Below, piece by piece: positions 19,189 through 30,396 of a DNA stretch of 51,513 bases (position 1 is the first letter of the stretch; every line of letters starts with the position of its first letter). Below the pieces are notes generated by a model, which saw only the letters and a program-made list of their open reading frames with translations, had not been told where the DNA came from and searched no databases. The DNA comes from Mesorhizobium sp. (GTDB taxonomy: Bacteria > Pseudomonadota > Alphaproteobacteria > Rhizobiales > Rhizobiaceae). The DNA lies in the NCBI GenBank assembly GCA_022833215.1, contig JAIPUZ010000054.1, forward strand, positions 1 through 51,513. Reading direction: 5' to 3'. Position numbers and translations under genes: made by a program.

Positions 19189-20235
19189 ATGGACGACAGC
19201 TTCTTCTCCTTCTACATCCTGCCGGCGCTGATCATTCTCGCGAAATCGCTCGCGCTGCTGGTCATCCTGCTGATCTTCGTGGCCTACATCCTGTATGCCG
19301 ACCGCAAGATCTGGGCTGCCGTGCAGATGCGCCGCGGCCCGAACGTGGTTGGTCCCTGGGGCCTGTTCCAGGCTTTCGCGGACCTGTTCAAGTTCGTGTT
19401 CAAGGAACCGGTGATCCCCTCCGGCGCCAACAAGGGCGTGTTCCTGCTGGCGCCGCTGGTGTCCTCGGTTCTGGCGATGGCCGCGTGGGCGGTCATCCCG
19501 GTGAACGAGGGCTGGGCCGTCGCCAACATCAATGTCGGCATTCTTTACGTTCTCGCCATCTCCTCGCTGGAGGTCTACGGCGTGATCATGGGCGGCTGGG
19601 CGTCGAACTCGAAATATCCGTTCCTCGGCGCGCTGCGCTCGGCGGCGCAGATGGTCTCCTACGAAGTCTCCATCGGCTTCGTCATCGTCACCGTGCTTCT
19701 GTGCGTCGGCTCGCTGAACCTCACCGATATCGTTCTGGCGCAGAAGGATGGAATCGGTACATGGGCCGGGATGCCCAACAGCTTCCTCGACTGGCACTGG
19801 CTCGGCCTGTTCCCGATGTTCGTCATCTTCATCATATCGGCGCTGGCTGAAACCAACCGTCCGCCTTTCGATCTCGTGGAAGCGGAATCGGAACTGGTCG
19901 CCGGCCACATGGTCGAATATTCGTCGACGGCGTTCCTGCTGTTCTTCCTCGGCGAATATGTCGCCATCGTCCTGATGTGCGCGCTGACCACGATCCTCTT
20001 CCTTGGAGGCTGGCTGCCGCCGTTCGACTTCGCGCCGTTCACCTGGGTTCCGGGCGTCATCTGGTTCGTGCTCAAGGTGTGCTTCGTGTTCTTCATCATC
20101 TCGATGGCCAAGGGCGTTCTTCCGCGCTACCGCTACGACCAGCTGATGCGGCTGGGCTGGAAAGTCTTCCTGCCGATCTCGCTGTTCATGGTCGTGGCCA
20201 CGGCCGCGTTCCTCAAGCTGACGGGGCTTGCCTGA
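19189..20235 (+). CDS. nuoH: NuoH, NADH-quinone oxidoreductase subunit H
   Basis: 348-residue membrane subunit (ND1 homologue) with eight or more hydrophobic spans. Hallmarks are [20 protein letters not shown] near the N-terminus and [19 protein letters not shown], the acidic quinone-chamber loop. It starts three bases after nuoG and its stop overlaps the nuoI start by one base. Confidence 0.97.
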   Translation: MDDSFFSFYILPALIILAKSLALLVILLIFVAYILYADRKIWAAVQMRRGPNVVGPWGLFQAFADLFKFVFKEPVIPSGANKGVFLLAPLVSSVLAMAAWAVIPVNEGWAVANINVGILYVLAISSLEVYGVIMGGWASNSKYPFLGALRSAAQMVSYEVSIGFVIVTVLLCVGSLNLTDIVLAQKDGIGTWAGMPNSFLDWHWLGLFPMFVIFIISALAETNRPPFDLVEAESELVAGHMVEYSSTAFLLFFLGEYVAIVLMCALTTILFLGGWLPPFDFAPFTWVPGVIWFVLKVCFVFFIISMAKGVLPRYRYDQLMRLGWKVFLPISLFMVVATAAFLKLTGLA

Positions 20236-20726
20236 TGTCTGCAATCGCTCAAGCGGCTAAGTCGCTGATCCTGAAAGATATCCTGGGTGGCTACTGGCTG
20301 GGCATCAAGAAGATGTTCCAGCCCAAGGAAACCATCAACTACCCGCATGAGAAGGGGCCGATCAGCCCTCGCTTCCGTGGCGAGCATGCGCTGCGCCGTT
20401 ATCCGAACGGCGAGGAGCGCTGCATCGCCTGCAAGCTGTGCGAGGCCATCTGCCCGGCCCAGGCCATCACCATCGAGGCCGGCCCGCGCCGCAACGATGG
20501 CACGCGCCGCACCGTGCGCTACGACATCGACATGGTGAAATGCATCTATTGCGGTTTCTGTCAGGAAGCCTGCCCGGTCGACGCCATCGTCGAGGGGCCG
20601 AACTTCGAGTTCGCGACCGAGACGCGCGAGGAGCTTTACTACGACAAGGACAAGCTTCTGGCGAACGGCGACCGCTGGGAGCGCGAAATCGCGCGCAACA
20701 TCGCGATGGATGCGCCTTATCGCTGA
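20235..20726 (+). CDS. nuoI: NuoI, 23-kDa 2x[4Fe-4S] subunit
   Basis: 163-residue ferredoxin-like subunit carrying clusters N6a and N6b. Two ligand sets are visible: [12 protein letters not shown] and [12 protein letters not shown]. The amphipathic N-terminal part ([12 protein letters not shown]) lies on the membrane. The start at 20235 overlaps the nuoH stop (TGATG). Confidence 0.97.
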   Translation: MSAIAQAAKSLILKDILGGYWLGIKKMFQPKETINYPHEKGPISPRFRGEHALRRYPNGEERCIACKLCEAICPAQAITIEAGPRRNDGTRRTVRYDIDMVKCIYCGFCQEACPVDAIVEGPNFEFATETREELYYDKDKLLANGDRWEREIARNIAMDAPYR

Positions 20727-20860
20727 ACGCGGATGCCGGACATGCGATCCGGACATCGGCATTTGACACATGGACGGGCCGCAACGGCTCGTCTAAGGAA
20801 CACGCGGTTTCGTGACCGGAGGCGGCACGGAATCAGGATTTGGAAACCCGGGGGATCCCC
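20727..20860 (+). other. 134-base spacer inside the nuo operon with a hairpin
   Basis: This is the largest gap within the operon. A hairpin, CCGGA (20736-20740) / TCCGG (20748-20752), lies within an outer ATGCCG/CGGCAT pair, with no T-run after it, so it is not a typical terminator. TTGACA at 20764-20769 could be part of a weak internal promoter but no good -10 was seen. It may be a processing point that lets nuoJKLMN be expressed at a different level. Confidence 0.35.
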
Positions 20861-21481
20861 ATGCTTGAAGGACTAGAGGCGGCTTTCTTCTACCTCTTCG
20901 CCCTCGTCGCGGTCGCGTCGGCCCTGATGGTCATCTCGTCGCGCAATCCCGTTCATTCGGTGCTGTTCCTGATCCTCGCCTTCTTCAACGCGGCGGGGCT
21001 GTTCCTGCTGGCGGGAGCCGAGTTCCTGGCGCTGATCCTGCTCATTGTCTATGTCGGCGCCGTCATGGTGCTGTTCCTGTTCGTGGTCATGATGCTCGAC
21101 GTCGATTTCGCCGAGTTCAAGCAGGGGGCGCTGCGCTATGCGCCGATCGGCGCGCTGGTCGGGCTGATCTTCGCCGCCGAGCTGATCATCGTCACCGGCG
21201 GCTATGTGCTGGCACCCGAACTGAGTTCGTCGGTGGCGCGGCCGATACCGGATCTGGCGGAGCGCACCAACACGGCCGCCCTCGGCGACATTCTCTACAC
21301 GGACTACATCCATTTCTTCCAGATGGCGGGCGTCGTGCTTCTGGTCGCCATGGTCGGCGCCATCGTTCTGACGCTGCGCCACAAGGAGGGCGTCAGGCGC
21401 CAGTCGATTTCCGAACAGGTGGGCCGCACGCCGGAAGCCTCCATCGAAGTACGCAAGGTCGAGACGGGGAAGGGCATCTGA
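20861..21481 (+). CDS. nuoJ: NuoJ, NADH-quinone oxidoreductase subunit J
   Basis: 206-residue membrane subunit (ND6 homologue) with about five spans. [20 protein letters not shown] and [20 protein letters not shown] are the conserved ND6 helices, the latter including the pi-bulge helix. ATG at 20861 was chosen over one at 20840 because GGGGGA precedes it and [12 protein letters not shown] is the usual family start. Confidence 0.96.
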   Translation: MLEGLEAAFFYLFALVAVASALMVISSRNPVHSVLFLILAFFNAAGLFLLAGAEFLALILLIVYVGAVMVLFLFVVMMLDVDFAEFKQGALRYAPIGALVGLIFAAELIIVTGGYVLAPELSSSVARPIPDLAERTNTAALGDILYTDYIHFFQMAGVVLLVAMVGAIVLTLRHKEGVRRQSISEQVGRTPEASIEVRKVETGKGI

Positions 21482-21482
21482 C

Positions 21483-21791
21483 ATGACCGTCGGCATCGGA
21501 CATTATCTGACACTCTCGGCGATCCTGTTCACCATCGGCGTGTTCGGCATCTTCCTGAACCGCAAGAACGTCATCGTCATCATGATGTCGATCGAACTGC
21601 TGCTTCTGGCCGCCAACATCAATCTGGTCGCCTTCTCCTCGGTGCTCAACGATCTGGTGGGACAGGTCTTCGTGCTGTTCGTGCTGACGGTCGCGGCGGC
21701 CGAGGCGGCGATCGGCCTGTCCATCCTGGTGGTCTTCTTCCGCAACCGCGGCTCCATCGCGGTGGAAGACGTGAATATGATGAAGGGTTGA
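21483..21791 (+). CDS. nuoK: NuoK, NADH-quinone oxidoreductase subunit K
   Basis: 102-residue membrane subunit (ND4L homologue) with three spans. The two buried glutamates of the proton path are present, in [14 protein letters not shown] and in [12 protein letters not shown]. It begins one base after the nuoJ stop. Confidence 0.97.
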   Translation: MTVGIGHYLTLSAILFTIGVFGIFLNRKNVIVIMMSIELLLLAANINLVAFSSVLNDLVGQVFVLFVLTVAAAEAAIGLSILVVFFRNRGSIAVEDVNMMKG

Positions 21792-21801
21792 GGCGCGGAA
21801 C

Positions 21802-23775
21802 ATGTATCAGGCCATCGTCTTCCTGCCCCTCATCGGCTTCCTGATCGTCGGGCTGTTCGGCACCTCGCTCGGCGCCAAGGCTTCGGAATACATCACCTCC
21901 GGACTGGTGGTGGTTTCGGCAGCGCTTTCATGGGTCGCCTTCTTCTCTGTCGGCTTTTCCGACGTGGAAACTTTCACCGTTCCGCTGCTGCGCTGGCTCC
22001 AGACAGGCGGGCTCGACGCCGCCTGGGCGCTGCGCATCGATACGCTGACCGTCGTCATGCTGGTGGTGGTGAACACCGTCTCGGCGCTGGTCCACATCTA
22101 CTCCATCGGCTACATGCACCACGATCCGCACCGGCCGCGCTTCTTCGCCTATCTGTCGCTGTTCACCTTCGCCATGCTGATGCTGGTGACTTCCGACAAT
22201 CTGGTGCAGATGTTCTTCGGCTGGGAAGGCGTCGGCCTGGCCTCCTATCTGCTGATCGGCTTCTGGTACAAGAAGCCCTCGGCAAGTGCCGCGGCCATGA
22301 AGGCATTCATCGTCAACCGTGTCGGCGACTTCGGCTTCCTGCTCGGTCTGTTCGGTGTGTTCGTGCTGTTCGGCTCGGTCAATTTCTCGACCATTTTCGC
22401 GGGCGCGACCACCTATCTGCCGGCCGAGGGCGCCGCCGAGGCGGGTTCCGTGCTGACGTTCCTCGGCTATTCGCTCGACAGGACGGCGGCGATAACCGTG
22501 GTGTGCCTGCTGCTGTTCATGGGCGCGATGGGCAAGTCGGCCCAGGTGCCGCTGCACACCTGGCTGCCGGACGCCATGGAAGGCCCGACCCCGGTTTCGG
22601 CGCTGATCCACGCGGCGACCATGGTCACCGCCGGCGTGTTCATGCTGGCGCGCCTTTCGCCGCTGTTCGAACTGTCGCACAGCGCGCTCACCGTCGTCAC
22701 CTTCATCGGCGCAACCACCGCCTTCTTCGCGGCGACGGTCGGCCTCGTGCAGAACGACATCAAACGCGTCATCGCCTATTCGACCTGCTCGCAGCTCGGC
22801 TACATGTTCGTGGCGCTGGGCGTGGGGGCCTATGGCGCGGCGATATTCCACCTGTTCACGCACGCCTTCTTCAAGGCCCTGCTGTTCCTCGGCTCCGGCT
22901 CGGTCATCCATGCCATGTCGGACGAGCAGGACATGCGCAAGATGGGCGGTATCCGCAAGCTGATCCCGACCACCTACTGGATGATGATCATCGGCACCGT
23001 CGCGCTGACCGGTCTGGGCATCCCGGCCACTGTCATCGGCACGGCAGGCTTCTTCTCCAAGGACGCCATCGTCGAAAGCGCCTTCGTCGGCCACAATGCG
23101 GTCGCGGGCTTCGCCTTCGCGCTGCTGGTGATCGCCGCCTGCTTCACCTCCTTCTATTCCTGGCGCCTCATCTTCATGACGTTCCACGGCAAGTCGCGCG
23201 CCAGCGAGGAGGTTCTGCACCACGTCCATGAATCGCCGCCGGTGATGCTGGTGCCGCTTTACATTCTTGCGGTCGGCGCACTGTTCGCGGGCTTCGTGTT
23301 CCACGACCAGTTCATCGGCGATGCCTACGAGGCATTCTGGAAGACGGCGCTGTTCACCTCGGCCGACAACCATGTCCTGCACGAGATGCACAATGTGCCG
23401 ATGTGGGTGAAGATGTCGCCGTTCGTGGCGATGGTCGTCGGCTTCCTGCTGTCCTACCAGTTCTATATCCGCTCGCCGGAAACGCCGAAGCGCCTCGCCG
23501 CGCAGCATCGCGGCCTCTACCAGTTCCTGCTGAACAAGTGGTACTTCGACGAGCTGTTCGACTTCCTGTTCGTGCGCTCGGCCAAGGCGCTGGGTCGCTT
23601 CCTGTGGAAGACCGGCGATGGAAAGATCATTGACGGGCTTGGACCGGACGGCGTTTCGGCGCGCGTCGTCGACGTCACCCAGCGTGTCGTCAGGCTCCAG
23701 TCCGGCTATCTCTACCACTACGCATTCGCAATGCTGATCGGCGTTGCCGCACTTGCCACCTGGATGATGCTATGA
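21802..23775 (+). CDS. nuoL: NuoL, NADH-quinone oxidoreductase subunit L
   Basis: 657-residue antiporter-like proton-pumping subunit (ND5 homologue). Typical blocks are [39 protein letters not shown] and the lysine region [15 protein letters not shown]. The C-terminal third would form the long lateral helix that clamps NuoM and NuoN. Its end overlaps the nuoM start by four bases. Confidence 0.97.
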   Translation: MYQAIVFLPLIGFLIVGLFGTSLGAKASEYITSGLVVVSAALSWVAFFSVGFSDVETFTVPLLRWLQTGGLDAAWALRIDTLTVVMLVVVNTVSALVHIYSIGYMHHDPHRPRFFAYLSLFTFAMLMLVTSDNLVQMFFGWEGVGLASYLLIGFWYKKPSASAAAMKAFIVNRVGDFGFLLGLFGVFVLFGSVNFSTIFAGATTYLPAEGAAEAGSVLTFLGYSLDRTAAITVVCLLLFMGAMGKSAQVPLHTWLPDAMEGPTPVSALIHAATMVTAGVFMLARLSPLFELSHSALTVVTFIGATTAFFAATVGLVQNDIKRVIAYSTCSQLGYMFVALGVGAYGAAIFHLFTHAFFKALLFLGSGSVIHAMSDEQDMRKMGGIRKLIPTTYWMMIIGTVALTGLGIPATVIGTAGFFSKDAIVESAFVGHNAVAGFAFALLVIAACFTSFYSWRLIFMTFHGKSRASEEVLHHVHESPPVMLVPLYILAVGALFAGFVFHDQFIGDAYEAFWKTALFTSADNHVLHEMHNVPMWVKMSPFVAMVVGFLLSYQFYIRSPETPKRLAAQHRGLYQFLLNKWYFDELFDFLFVRSAKALGRFLWKTGDGKIIDGLGPDGVSARVVDVTQRVVRLQSGYLYHYAFAMLIGVAALATWMML

Positions 23776-25277
23776 CCGACTGGCCCATTCTTTCTACGGT
23801 CACGTTCCTGCCGCTGGCCGGCGCACTTCTGGTGCTGCTGGTCAACGACGAAAGCGAGAACGGTCTCCGCAACATCCGCTCGATCACGCTGCTGACGACG
23901 GTCTTCACCTTCGTGGTGTCGCTGTTCGTCTGGATCGGCTTCGACAATTCGCAATCCGGCTTCCAGATGGTGGAGAAGGCGGAATGGCTGGATAGCGGCA
24001 TCTCCTATCAGATGGGTGTCGACGGCATTTCCATGCTGTTCGTCATTCTCACCACCTTCCTGATGCCGCTTTGCATCCTCGCTTCGTGGGAGGCGGTGCA
24101 GAAGCGCGTCAAGGCGTACATGATCGCCTTCCTGCTGCTCGAAACGCTGATGATCGGCGTGTTCTGCGCGCTGGACCTGGTGCTGTTCTACGTCTTCTTC
24201 GAGGCTGGCCTGATCCCGATGTTCATCATCATCGGCGTGTGGGGCGGCAAGCGGCGCGTCTACGCATCGTTCAAGTTCTTCCTCTACACGCTGCTGGGCT
24301 CGGTGCTGATGCTGCTGGCCATCATGGCTATGTACTGGAATGCAGGCACGACCGACATTCCCACGCTGCTCGCTCACGACTTCCCGGCCAGCATGCAGAC
24401 ATGGCTGTGGCTCGCCTTCTTCGCCTCCTTCGCGGTGAAGATGCCGATGTGGCCCGTTCACACCTGGCTGCCGGACGCGCACGTCGAGGCACCGACCGCA
24501 GGCTCGGTCATCCTCGCCGGCATCCTGCTGAAGATGGGCGGCTACGGTTTCCTGCGCTTCTCGCTGCCGATGTTCCCGCTCGCCTCGGATATGTTCCAGC
24601 CGTTCGTGTTCACCCTGTCGGTGATCGCCATCGTGTACACCTCTCTGGTCGCACTGATGCAGGAGGACATGAAAAAGCTGATCGCCTATTCGTCGGTCGC
24701 CCACATGGGCTACGTGACCATGGGCATCTTCGCCATGAACACCGAAGGCATCGACGGCGCCATCTTCCAGATGCTGTCGCACGGTCTGGTGTCTTCCGCG
24801 CTGTTCCTGTGCGTCGGCGTCATCTATGACCGCATGCACACCCGCGAGATCGACGCCTATGGCGGCCTTGTCAACAACATGCCGAAATATGCGGTGGTGT
24901 TCCTGATTTTCACCATGGCCAATGTCGGCCTGCCGGGCACCAGCGGTTTCGTCGGCGAATTCCTGACGCTGCTCGGCGTGTTCCGGGTCAACACCTGGGT
25001 GGCCCTGTTCGCCGCCACGGGCGTGATCCTGTCGGCCGGCTATGCGCTGTGGCTCTATCGCCGCGTGGTGTTCGGCGCGCTGACCAAGGACAGCCTCAAG
25101 GGGCTGCTCGACCTCTCCACCCGCGAGAAGGTCGTGATCTATCCGCTGGTGGTGCTGACGATCTTCTACGGCGTCTACCCCGCCCCGGTGCTGGACGTCA
25201 CCGCCGAGTCGGTAAAGGCGCTGGTGGAAAACGTCAACGCATCGATCAATGCCGCGCAGACCGCGGCCGTAAACTGA
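23772..25277 (+). CDS. nuoM: NuoM, NADH-quinone oxidoreductase subunit M
   Basis: 501-residue antiporter-like subunit (ND4 homologue). Seen are [20 protein letters not shown], with the conserved pumping glutamate, [19 protein letters not shown] and [19 protein letters not shown]. The start lies in an ATGA overlap with nuoL. Confidence 0.97.
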   Translation: MTDWPILSTVTFLPLAGALLVLLVNDESENGLRNIRSITLLTTVFTFVVSLFVWIGFDNSQSGFQMVEKAEWLDSGISYQMGVDGISMLFVILTTFLMPLCILASWEAVQKRVKAYMIAFLLLETLMIGVFCALDLVLFYVFFEAGLIPMFIIIGVWGGKRRVYASFKFFLYTLLGSVLMLLAIMAMYWNAGTTDIPTLLAHDFPASMQTWLWLAFFASFAVKMPMWPVHTWLPDAHVEAPTAGSVILAGILLKMGGYGFLRFSLPMFPLASDMFQPFVFTLSVIAIVYTSLVALMQEDMKKLIAYSSVAHMGYVTMGIFAMNTEGIDGAIFQMLSHGLVSSALFLCVGVIYDRMHTREIDAYGGLVNNMPKYAVVFLIFTMANVGLPGTSGFVGEFLTLLGVFRVNTWVALFAATGVILSAGYALWLYRRVVFGALTKDSLKGLLDLSTREKVVIYPLVVLTIFYGVYPAPVLDVTAESVKALVENVNASINAAQTAAVN

Positions 25278-25295
25278 CCGGAGACCGAGGTAACA

Positions 25296-26732
25296 ATGAC
25301 GCCGGAACTCTCCACTAGTCTCGCGCTCGTCACGCCCGAGCTCATCATCGTCGCAGGCGCCATCGTGCTTCTGATGATCGGTGTGTTCTCAAGCGGCCGG
25401 CCGGGCGCATTGGTCACGACGCTTGCCGTGCTGGTCATGGCGGTTGCCGGCCTGTGGCTGGCATTCTTCACCGGTGAGGGCAGGGCGTTCGGCAATTCCT
25501 TCGTGGTCGATCCGTTCGCGCGCTTCATGAAGCTGCTGACGCTCGGCGGCTCGGCCGTGGCGCTGGTCATGTCGATCGGCTACAGCCGCGCGCACCGCTT
25601 CGACACTTTCGAATATCCCGTTCTGGTCATGCTTTCGACCGGCGGCATGCTGCTGATGGCGTCGGCCAACGACATGATCGCGCTCTATCTGAGCTTCGAG
25701 CTGCAGTCGCTGGCGCTCTACATCGTCGCGGCCATCAACCGCGACTCGCTGCGCTCCAGCGAGGCCGGCCTCAAATATTTCGTCCTCGGCGCGCTCGGCA
25801 CCGGCATGATGCTCTACGGCATCTCGCTGGTCTACGGTTACACCGGCTCCGTCGATTTCGAGGTCATCGCATCGGTGATTTCGGGACAGGGACGCCAGAT
25901 CGGCGTGCTGTTCGGCATCGTGTTCATCCTGTCCGGCCTCGTTTTCAAGATTTCCGCGGCGCCCTTCCACATGTGGACGCCGGACGTCTATGAGGGCGCG
26001 CCCACCCCGGTGACGGCGTTCTTCGCGGTGGCCCCGAAGGTCGCGACCATGGCGCTCATCCTGCGTATGGTGATGGAGACGTTCCAGCCGGCTGCTTCGG
26101 ACTGGCAGCAGATCGTCGTGTTCGTGTCCATCGCCTCGATGGCGCTCGGTTCCTTCGCGGCCATCGGCCAGCGCAACATCAAGCGCCTGATGGCCTATTC
26201 GTCCATCGGCCATATGGGCTTCGCGCTGGTCGGCCTTGCCGCCAACAGCGAGGCGGGCGTGCGCGGCGTGCTCATCTACATGATGATCTATGTCGCCATG
26301 ACGCTGGGTGTCTTCGCCTTCATCCTGTCCATGCGCCGCAACGACGAGAATGTGGAGGAGATCGGCGATCTGGCCGGCCTTTCCCAGACCAATCCGATCA
26401 TGGCCACCATCATGACCCTGATGCTGTTTTCGCTGGCGGGCATTCCCTGGCTGGCGGGGTTCTGGGCCAAGTGGTACGTTTTCCTCGCGGCCATTGACGC
26501 AGGCCTCTACGCCTTGGCCATTATCGGCGTTCTGACTTCGGTGGTGGCGGCGTTCTACTATCTGCGCATCATCAAGATCATGTGGTTCGATGAACCGGCA
26601 GGCGGCTTCCAGCCGATGTCGGCCGAAATGCGCATCATCCTCGGCCTGTCCGGCGCCTTCGTCACCTTCTATGTGCTGTTCGGCGCTCCGATCGGCGCGA
26701 TGGCGCAGGCAGCGGCCAAGACGTTCTTCTGA
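25296..26732 (+). CDS. nuoN: NuoN, NADH-quinone oxidoreductase subunit N
   Basis: 478-residue antiporter-like subunit (ND2 homologue), last complex I gene. [38 protein letters not shown] and [20 protein letters not shown] are the family landmarks. Its stop shares one base with the birA start, so birA is translated from the same message. Confidence 0.97.
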   Translation: MTPELSTSLALVTPELIIVAGAIVLLMIGVFSSGRPGALVTTLAVLVMAVAGLWLAFFTGEGRAFGNSFVVDPFARFMKLLTLGGSAVALVMSIGYSRAHRFDTFEYPVLVMLSTGGMLLMASANDMIALYLSFELQSLALYIVAAINRDSLRSSEAGLKYFVLGALGTGMMLYGISLVYGYTGSVDFEVIASVISGQGRQIGVLFGIVFILSGLVFKISAAPFHMWTPDVYEGAPTPVTAFFAVAPKVATMALILRMVMETFQPAASDWQQIVVFVSIASMALGSFAAIGQRNIKRLMAYSSIGHMGFALVGLAANSEAGVRGVLIYMMIYVAMTLGVFAFILSMRRNDENVEEIGDLAGLSQTNPIMATIMTLMLFSLAGIPWLAGFWAKWYVFLAAIDAGLYALAIIGVLTSVVAAFYYLRIIKIMWFDEPAGGFQPMSAEMRIILGLSGAFVTFYVLFGAPIGAMAQAAAKTFF

Positions 26733-27568
26733 TGGCGTTTACGCTGGCGCCGACTGCGGCATCCGATGGCTATCGCCTTGAGGCGCTGGACACGGTCGGC
26801 TCCACCAATGCGCAGGCGCTCGATCATGCCCGCACCGGAGATTCCGGCAAGCTGTGGGTCGTGTCGAAGAACCAGCAGAGTGGGCGCGGAAGGCGCGGCC
26901 GTGCCTGGCAGTCGCCGCCGGGCAATCTCGCCGCGACCCTGCTCGTGGTCGCCGATTATGAGCTCAAGCTCGCCTCCACGCTCGGCTTCGTGGCCGGACT
27001 GGCGCTGGCCGATGCGCTGGATGCCGTTGCGCCGAAGGGCGGCATTTCCGTGGGTATCGACGGCGGCGGCAATTTCGGGAGGGCCGGCAGCAACCGGTTC
27101 GAGCTGAAATGGCCGAACGATGTACTGGCCTCCGGCGCCAAGCTTGCCGGCATCCTGCTGGAATCCGCCATGCTTGGCGAAAGCCGTTTCGCGGTGGCGG
27201 TCGGCATCGGCGTCAATGTGGTCGCTAATCCCGATGACCTGCCATATCCGGCGACATCGCTGAAAAGGCTCGGCGCGACCTGCGATGCCGAAACGCTGTT
27301 TCTGGCGCTGTCCGATGCCTGGGCGGTCAATGCGCGGCTGTGGGGCGAGGGGCGAGGTCTTGCCGCCATCCGCAACCGCTGGCTGGAGCGCGCGGCCGGC
27401 ATCGGCAGCGAGGTTGCCGTGCGCATCGACAACCGCGTGGTGCGCGGTATTTTCGAGACCATCGACGAGGACTGCCGTTTCGTCATCCGGGACCATGACG
27501 GGGGGACGGTGACGATTGCGGCGGGCGATGTGCATTTCGGCGCGGTGGCCAGCGCAGGCGCGATCTGA
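26732..27568 (+). CDS. birA: BirA, biotin-[acetyl-CoA-carboxylase] ligase
   Basis: Activates biotin with ATP and attaches it to the carboxyl carrier protein. The 278-residue protein has VGSTNAQALDHA, the biotinyl-AMP loop QQSGRGRRGRAWQSPPGNLA (GRGRRG core) and LKWPNDVLASGAKLAGILLE with the catalytic-lysine strand. There is no N-terminal winged helix, so it is a ligase only and not the bifunctional repressor. The gene is coupled to nuoN (TGATG), a common arrangement in this order. Confidence 0.94.
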   Translation: MAFTLAPTAASDGYRLEALDTVGSTNAQALDHARTGDSGKLWVVSKNQQSGRGRRGRAWQSPPGNLAATLLVVADYELKLASTLGFVAGLALADALDAVAPKGGISVGIDGGGNFGRAGSNRFELKWPNDVLASGAKLAGILLESAMLGESRFAVAVGIGVNVVANPDDLPYPATSLKRLGATCDAETLFLALSDAWAVNARLWGEGRGLAAIRNRWLERAAGIGSEVAVRIDNRVVRGIFETIDEDCRFVIRDHDGGTVTIAAGDVHFGAVASAGAI

Positions 27569-27667
27569 CAATTCCGTGGAAACAGCAACCGGTTCTCTTG
27601 TCTGCAATTGCGTCAGGCGCCGAGATATCTAGAGCGGAAATGAGTTCCGCATGATTTGGAGACGAGT

Positions 27668-29338
27668 ATGGCTGTGAAGGAAAATGCCGAGCTGGTGTTC
27701 GCGCCTCTGGGAGGCGTTGGCGAGATTGGCATGAACTTCGCCCTCTACGGCTACGGCCCGGCCAACGCCCGCGAGTGGCTGATCGTCGATGTCGGCGTGA
27801 CCTTTCCTGACGCCGCGCATCCCGGCGTCGACCTCATCCTGCCGGACACGCGTTTCATCGAGGACAAGCTCGACCGGCTGCGCGGCATCGTCATCACCCA
27901 TGCGCATGAGGATCACTACGGTGCGCTGCACGATATCTGGCCGCGCCTGAAGGCCCCGGTGTGGATGACGCCTTTCGCCGCCGGCCTGCTCGAAGCCAAG
28001 CGGCAGTCCGAGCAGGGCGCGCCGAAAATCCCGGTGACCATCTATCGCGCCGGCGAGAAGTTTACGGTCGGGCCCTTCGAGATCGAGGCCATTCCGGTGG
28101 CGCATTCCATTCCCGAGCCGATGTCGCTGGCCATCACCACACCGGCCGGTACGGTGATCCACACCGGCGACTGGAAGATAGACCCCGCCCCGACGCTCGG
28201 CCCCAAGACGGACGAGGCGCGCTTTCGCGCCTATGGCGACAAGGGCGTTCTGGCGCTGATCTGCGATTCCACCAATGCGCTCAGGGAAGGGGATTCGCCC
28301 TCGGAGGAGGAAGTTGGCGCCAGTCTCAAGACCCTCATCGAGCAGGAGAAGGGCCGCGTCGCCATCACCACCTTCTCCTCCAATGTCGGTCGGATCATCT
28401 CGATTGCCCGCGCTGCGCGGGATGCCGGACGCAAATGCCTCGTGCTCGGCCGCTCGCTGAAGCGCGTCATCGAGGTGGCAGACGAACTCGGCTATCTGGA
28501 CGGCCTGCCGGAATTCGTGGCGGAAGAAGATTACAACTTCATCGACAGACGCGAACTGGTCATCATCTGCACCGGCAGCCAGGGCGAACCGCTGGCGGCG
28601 CTCGCCAAGCTGTCGCGCGACGAGATGAGGACGGTCGCGCTCAATGCCGGCGATACCGTGATCTTCTCCTCGCGCACCATTCCCGGCAACGAGAAGGCCA
28701 TTCTGGAGATCAAGAACCGCCTGATCGATCTCGGCATCCGGATCATCGAGGACGGCGATGCGCTTGTGCATGTCTCCGGCCACCCGCGCCGCAGCGAACT
28801 GAAGCGCATGTATGAATGGGTGCGCCCGCAGATCGGCGTGCCCGTGCATGGTGAAGCCGCGCATCTGGTCGCTCAGGGTTCCCTGATGGCCATGGCCGGC
28901 ATCGGCCAGGTGGCGCAGGTGCGCGACGGCGACATGCTGCGCCTGTGGCCGGGAGCGGCCACGATCATCGATCAGGTGCCGTTCGGCCGCCTCTACAAGG
29001 ACGGCAAGCTGGTCGGCACCGACGAGACGATGGGTATCCGTGACCGCCGCAAGCTTTCCTATGCGGGACATGTCGTGGTCAATGTCGTGCTGGACGATCG
29101 CTACGAGCTTTCCGGTGATCCCGATCTGGTCGCGGTCGGCGTTGCGCAGGTCGATGCAGGCGGCGAGCCGCTGGAAGATCTGATGATCGATGCGGCAATA
29201 GGCGCGGTGGACTCCATCCCGCGACAGCGCCGAAAAGACCTCGATCTGGTACAGGAATCCGTGCGCCGTGCGGTGCGCGCCGCCGCCAATCAGGCGTGGG
29301 GCAAGAAGCCGCTGGTGACAGTGTTCGTGACCCGCTAG
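27668..29338 (+). CDS. rnj: Ribonuclease J
   Basis: 556-residue metallo-beta-lactamase/beta-CASP ribonuclease with 5'-to-3' exonuclease and endonuclease activity. Roles in 16S rRNA and mRNA 5'-end processing are known for alphaproteobacterial homologues. The metal site is THAHEDHYGAL, with VIHTGDWKIDP as motif 3. STNALREGDSPSE and the beta-CASP motifs GHPRRSELK and PVHGEAAHL follow. ATG at 27668 has GGAG seven bases upstream. A hairpin GCGGAA/TTCCGC lies just before it. The gap after birA is 99 bases, so it may have its own promoter. Confidence 0.94.
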   Translation: MAVKENAELVFAPLGGVGEIGMNFALYGYGPANAREWLIVDVGVTFPDAAHPGVDLILPDTRFIEDKLDRLRGIVITHAHEDHYGALHDIWPRLKAPVWMTPFAAGLLEAKRQSEQGAPKIPVTIYRAGEKFTVGPFEIEAIPVAHSIPEPMSLAITTPAGTVIHTGDWKIDPAPTLGPKTDEARFRAYGDKGVLALICDSTNALREGDSPSEEEVGASLKTLIEQEKGRVAITTFSSNVGRIISIARAARDAGRKCLVLGRSLKRVIEVADELGYLDGLPEFVAEEDYNFIDRRELVIICTGSQGEPLAALAKLSRDEMRTVALNAGDTVIFSSRTIPGNEKAILEIKNRLIDLGIRIIEDGDALVHVSGHPRRSELKRMYEWVRPQIGVPVHGEAAHLVAQGSLMAMAGIGQVAQVRDGDMLRLWPGAATIIDQVPFGRLYKDGKLVGTDETMGIRDRRKLSYAGHVVVNVVLDDRYELSGDPDLVAVGVAQVDAGGEPLEDLMIDAAIGAVDSIPRQRRKDLDLVQESVRRAVRAAANQAWGKKPLVTVFVTR

Positions 29339-29366
29339 GGCGGGCTTTCATTCGGGGAGTGAGGCA

Positions 29367-29774
29367 ATGAAGCTCGGACGTCTCAATCACGTTGCTATCG
29401 CCGTGCCGGACCTTGAAAAGGCAACCGCCATCTATCGCGACACGCTGGGGGGCGCCGTCACCGAGCCTCAGGCATTGCCCGAACATGGGGTGACGGTGGT
29501 GTTCGTTGATCTCGGCAACACCAAGGTGGAGCTTCTGGAGCCTCTGGGCGAGGGCTCGCCCATAGGCGCGTTCCTTGAAAAGAACCCGTCCGGCGGCATG
29601 CATCATGTCTGCTACGAGGTGGACGACATCATTGTGGCGCGCGACCGGCTGAAGGCCGGCGGCGCGCGCGTTCTGGGCGATGGCGAACCGAAGACGGGGG
29701 CCCACGGCAAACCCGTGCTGTTCCTGCATCCCAAGGATTTCTGCGGAACGCTGGTCGAGCTGGAACAGGCATGA
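29367..29774 (+). CDS. mce: Methylmalonyl-CoA epimerase (VOC superfamily)
   Basis: 135-residue vicinal-oxygen-chelate protein that interconverts (2R)- and (2S)-methylmalonyl-CoA in propionate metabolism, upstream of the B12-dependent mutase. The first metal histidine is in LNHVAIAVPDLEKA, the second in GGMHHVCYEVDDI, and the glutamate in GTLVELEQ. A good ribosome site (GGGGAGTGAGG) precedes it. Its stop overlaps the next gene as ATGA. Confidence 0.9.
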   Translation: MKLGRLNHVAIAVPDLEKATAIYRDTLGGAVTEPQALPEHGVTVVFVDLGNTKVELLEPLGEGSPIGAFLEKNPSGGMHHVCYEVDDIIVARDRLKAGGARVLGDGEPKTGAHGKPVLFLHPKDFCGTLVELEQA

Positions 29775-30040
29775 GCTGGGTTTCACTCGTCGCCATCTAT
29801 TTCGTGATGTGGTGGCTGGTTCTGTTCGCCATCCTGCCATTCGGCGTGAAGACGCAGGACGACGACGACAATGTCACGCTGGGCACCGTTTCCAGCGCGC
29901 CGCGCGGGCCGCATATGCTGCGCGCCGTGATCTGGACGACAATCGTCACCACGATCATCATGGGCATCTATGGTTGGCTGACACTGGGGCTCGGCTACAG
30001 CTTCGACGATATACCGCGCATGGTCCCGGGTTCGGACTGA
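29771..30040 (+). CDS. DUF1467 family small membrane protein
   Basis: 89 residues with two hydrophobic spans (about residues 5-25 and 50-75), an acidic QDDDDN loop between them, and a TVSSAPRGPHMLRA motif. This matches the DUF1467 family that follows mce in many alphaproteobacteria. The function is unknown. The ATGA overlap with mce implies coupled translation. Confidence 0.85.
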   Translation: MSWVSLVAIYFVMWWLVLFAILPFGVKTQDDDDNVTLGTVSSAPRGPHMLRAVIWTTIVTTIIMGIYGWLTLGLGYSFDDIPRMVPGSD

Positions 30041-30185
30041 ACGAAATTCCGGTGCCGGGTTGCCGAATGGCGGCTTTGCAGCCGCTGCCAGCCAGCACAA
30101 TGCCGATTGCGGACAAGGATTTCCTGTTTGAAGCGTGTCGCGATCTTTCAGATTCGCTCCTTACGCTTCAGCTTCCTGTTTCTAC

Positions 30186-30231
30186 GCATGTTCGCTGTCC
30201 CGAAACCGGTTCCCAGTTTCGGGCGACATGC
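30186..30231. repeat. Intergenic palindromic repeat (CGAAACCGGTTCCC type)
   Basis: GCATGT (30186-30191) pairs with ACATGC (30226-30231), and inside it CCCGAAAC (30199-30206) pairs with GTTTCGGG (30216-30223). The core CCCGAAACCGGTTCCCAG resembles the abundant AAACCGGTTCCCA palindromes of mesorhizobial intergenic DNA, which I recall but could not search for. Confidence 0.65.
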
Positions 30232-30367
30232 TTGAGAAAAACATGATAGCCGCCGCATGCCCGGAAACCGGAAGCTGTAGCCGGAACAACGGGTCCGGCT
30301 GCGACGTTGCCATGAAGATTCAACTCGTAATGGAACGGGCGAGGGCTGCGATGGCTGAAATCTACAC

Positions 30368-30396
30368 AAAAAAAATGCAAGGCTGGAGGCCTTGCA
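30368..30396 (-). terminator. Rho-independent terminator
   Basis: On the minus strand TGCAAGGC-CTCCA-GCCTTGCA is followed at once by eight T residues. The 8-bp stem is perfect. Confidence 0.85.

Noticed and set aside
16876-20244. 1122-codon open frame antisense to nuoG and nuoH
   Set aside because: Shadow of high-GC third positions; nothing but low-complexity polar residues, while the plus strand encodes well-known complex I subunits.
21928-23718. 596-codon antisense frame across nuoL
   Set aside because: Rich in His, Arg, Glu and Gln with no domain; it is the mirror of the hydrophobic NuoL sequence.
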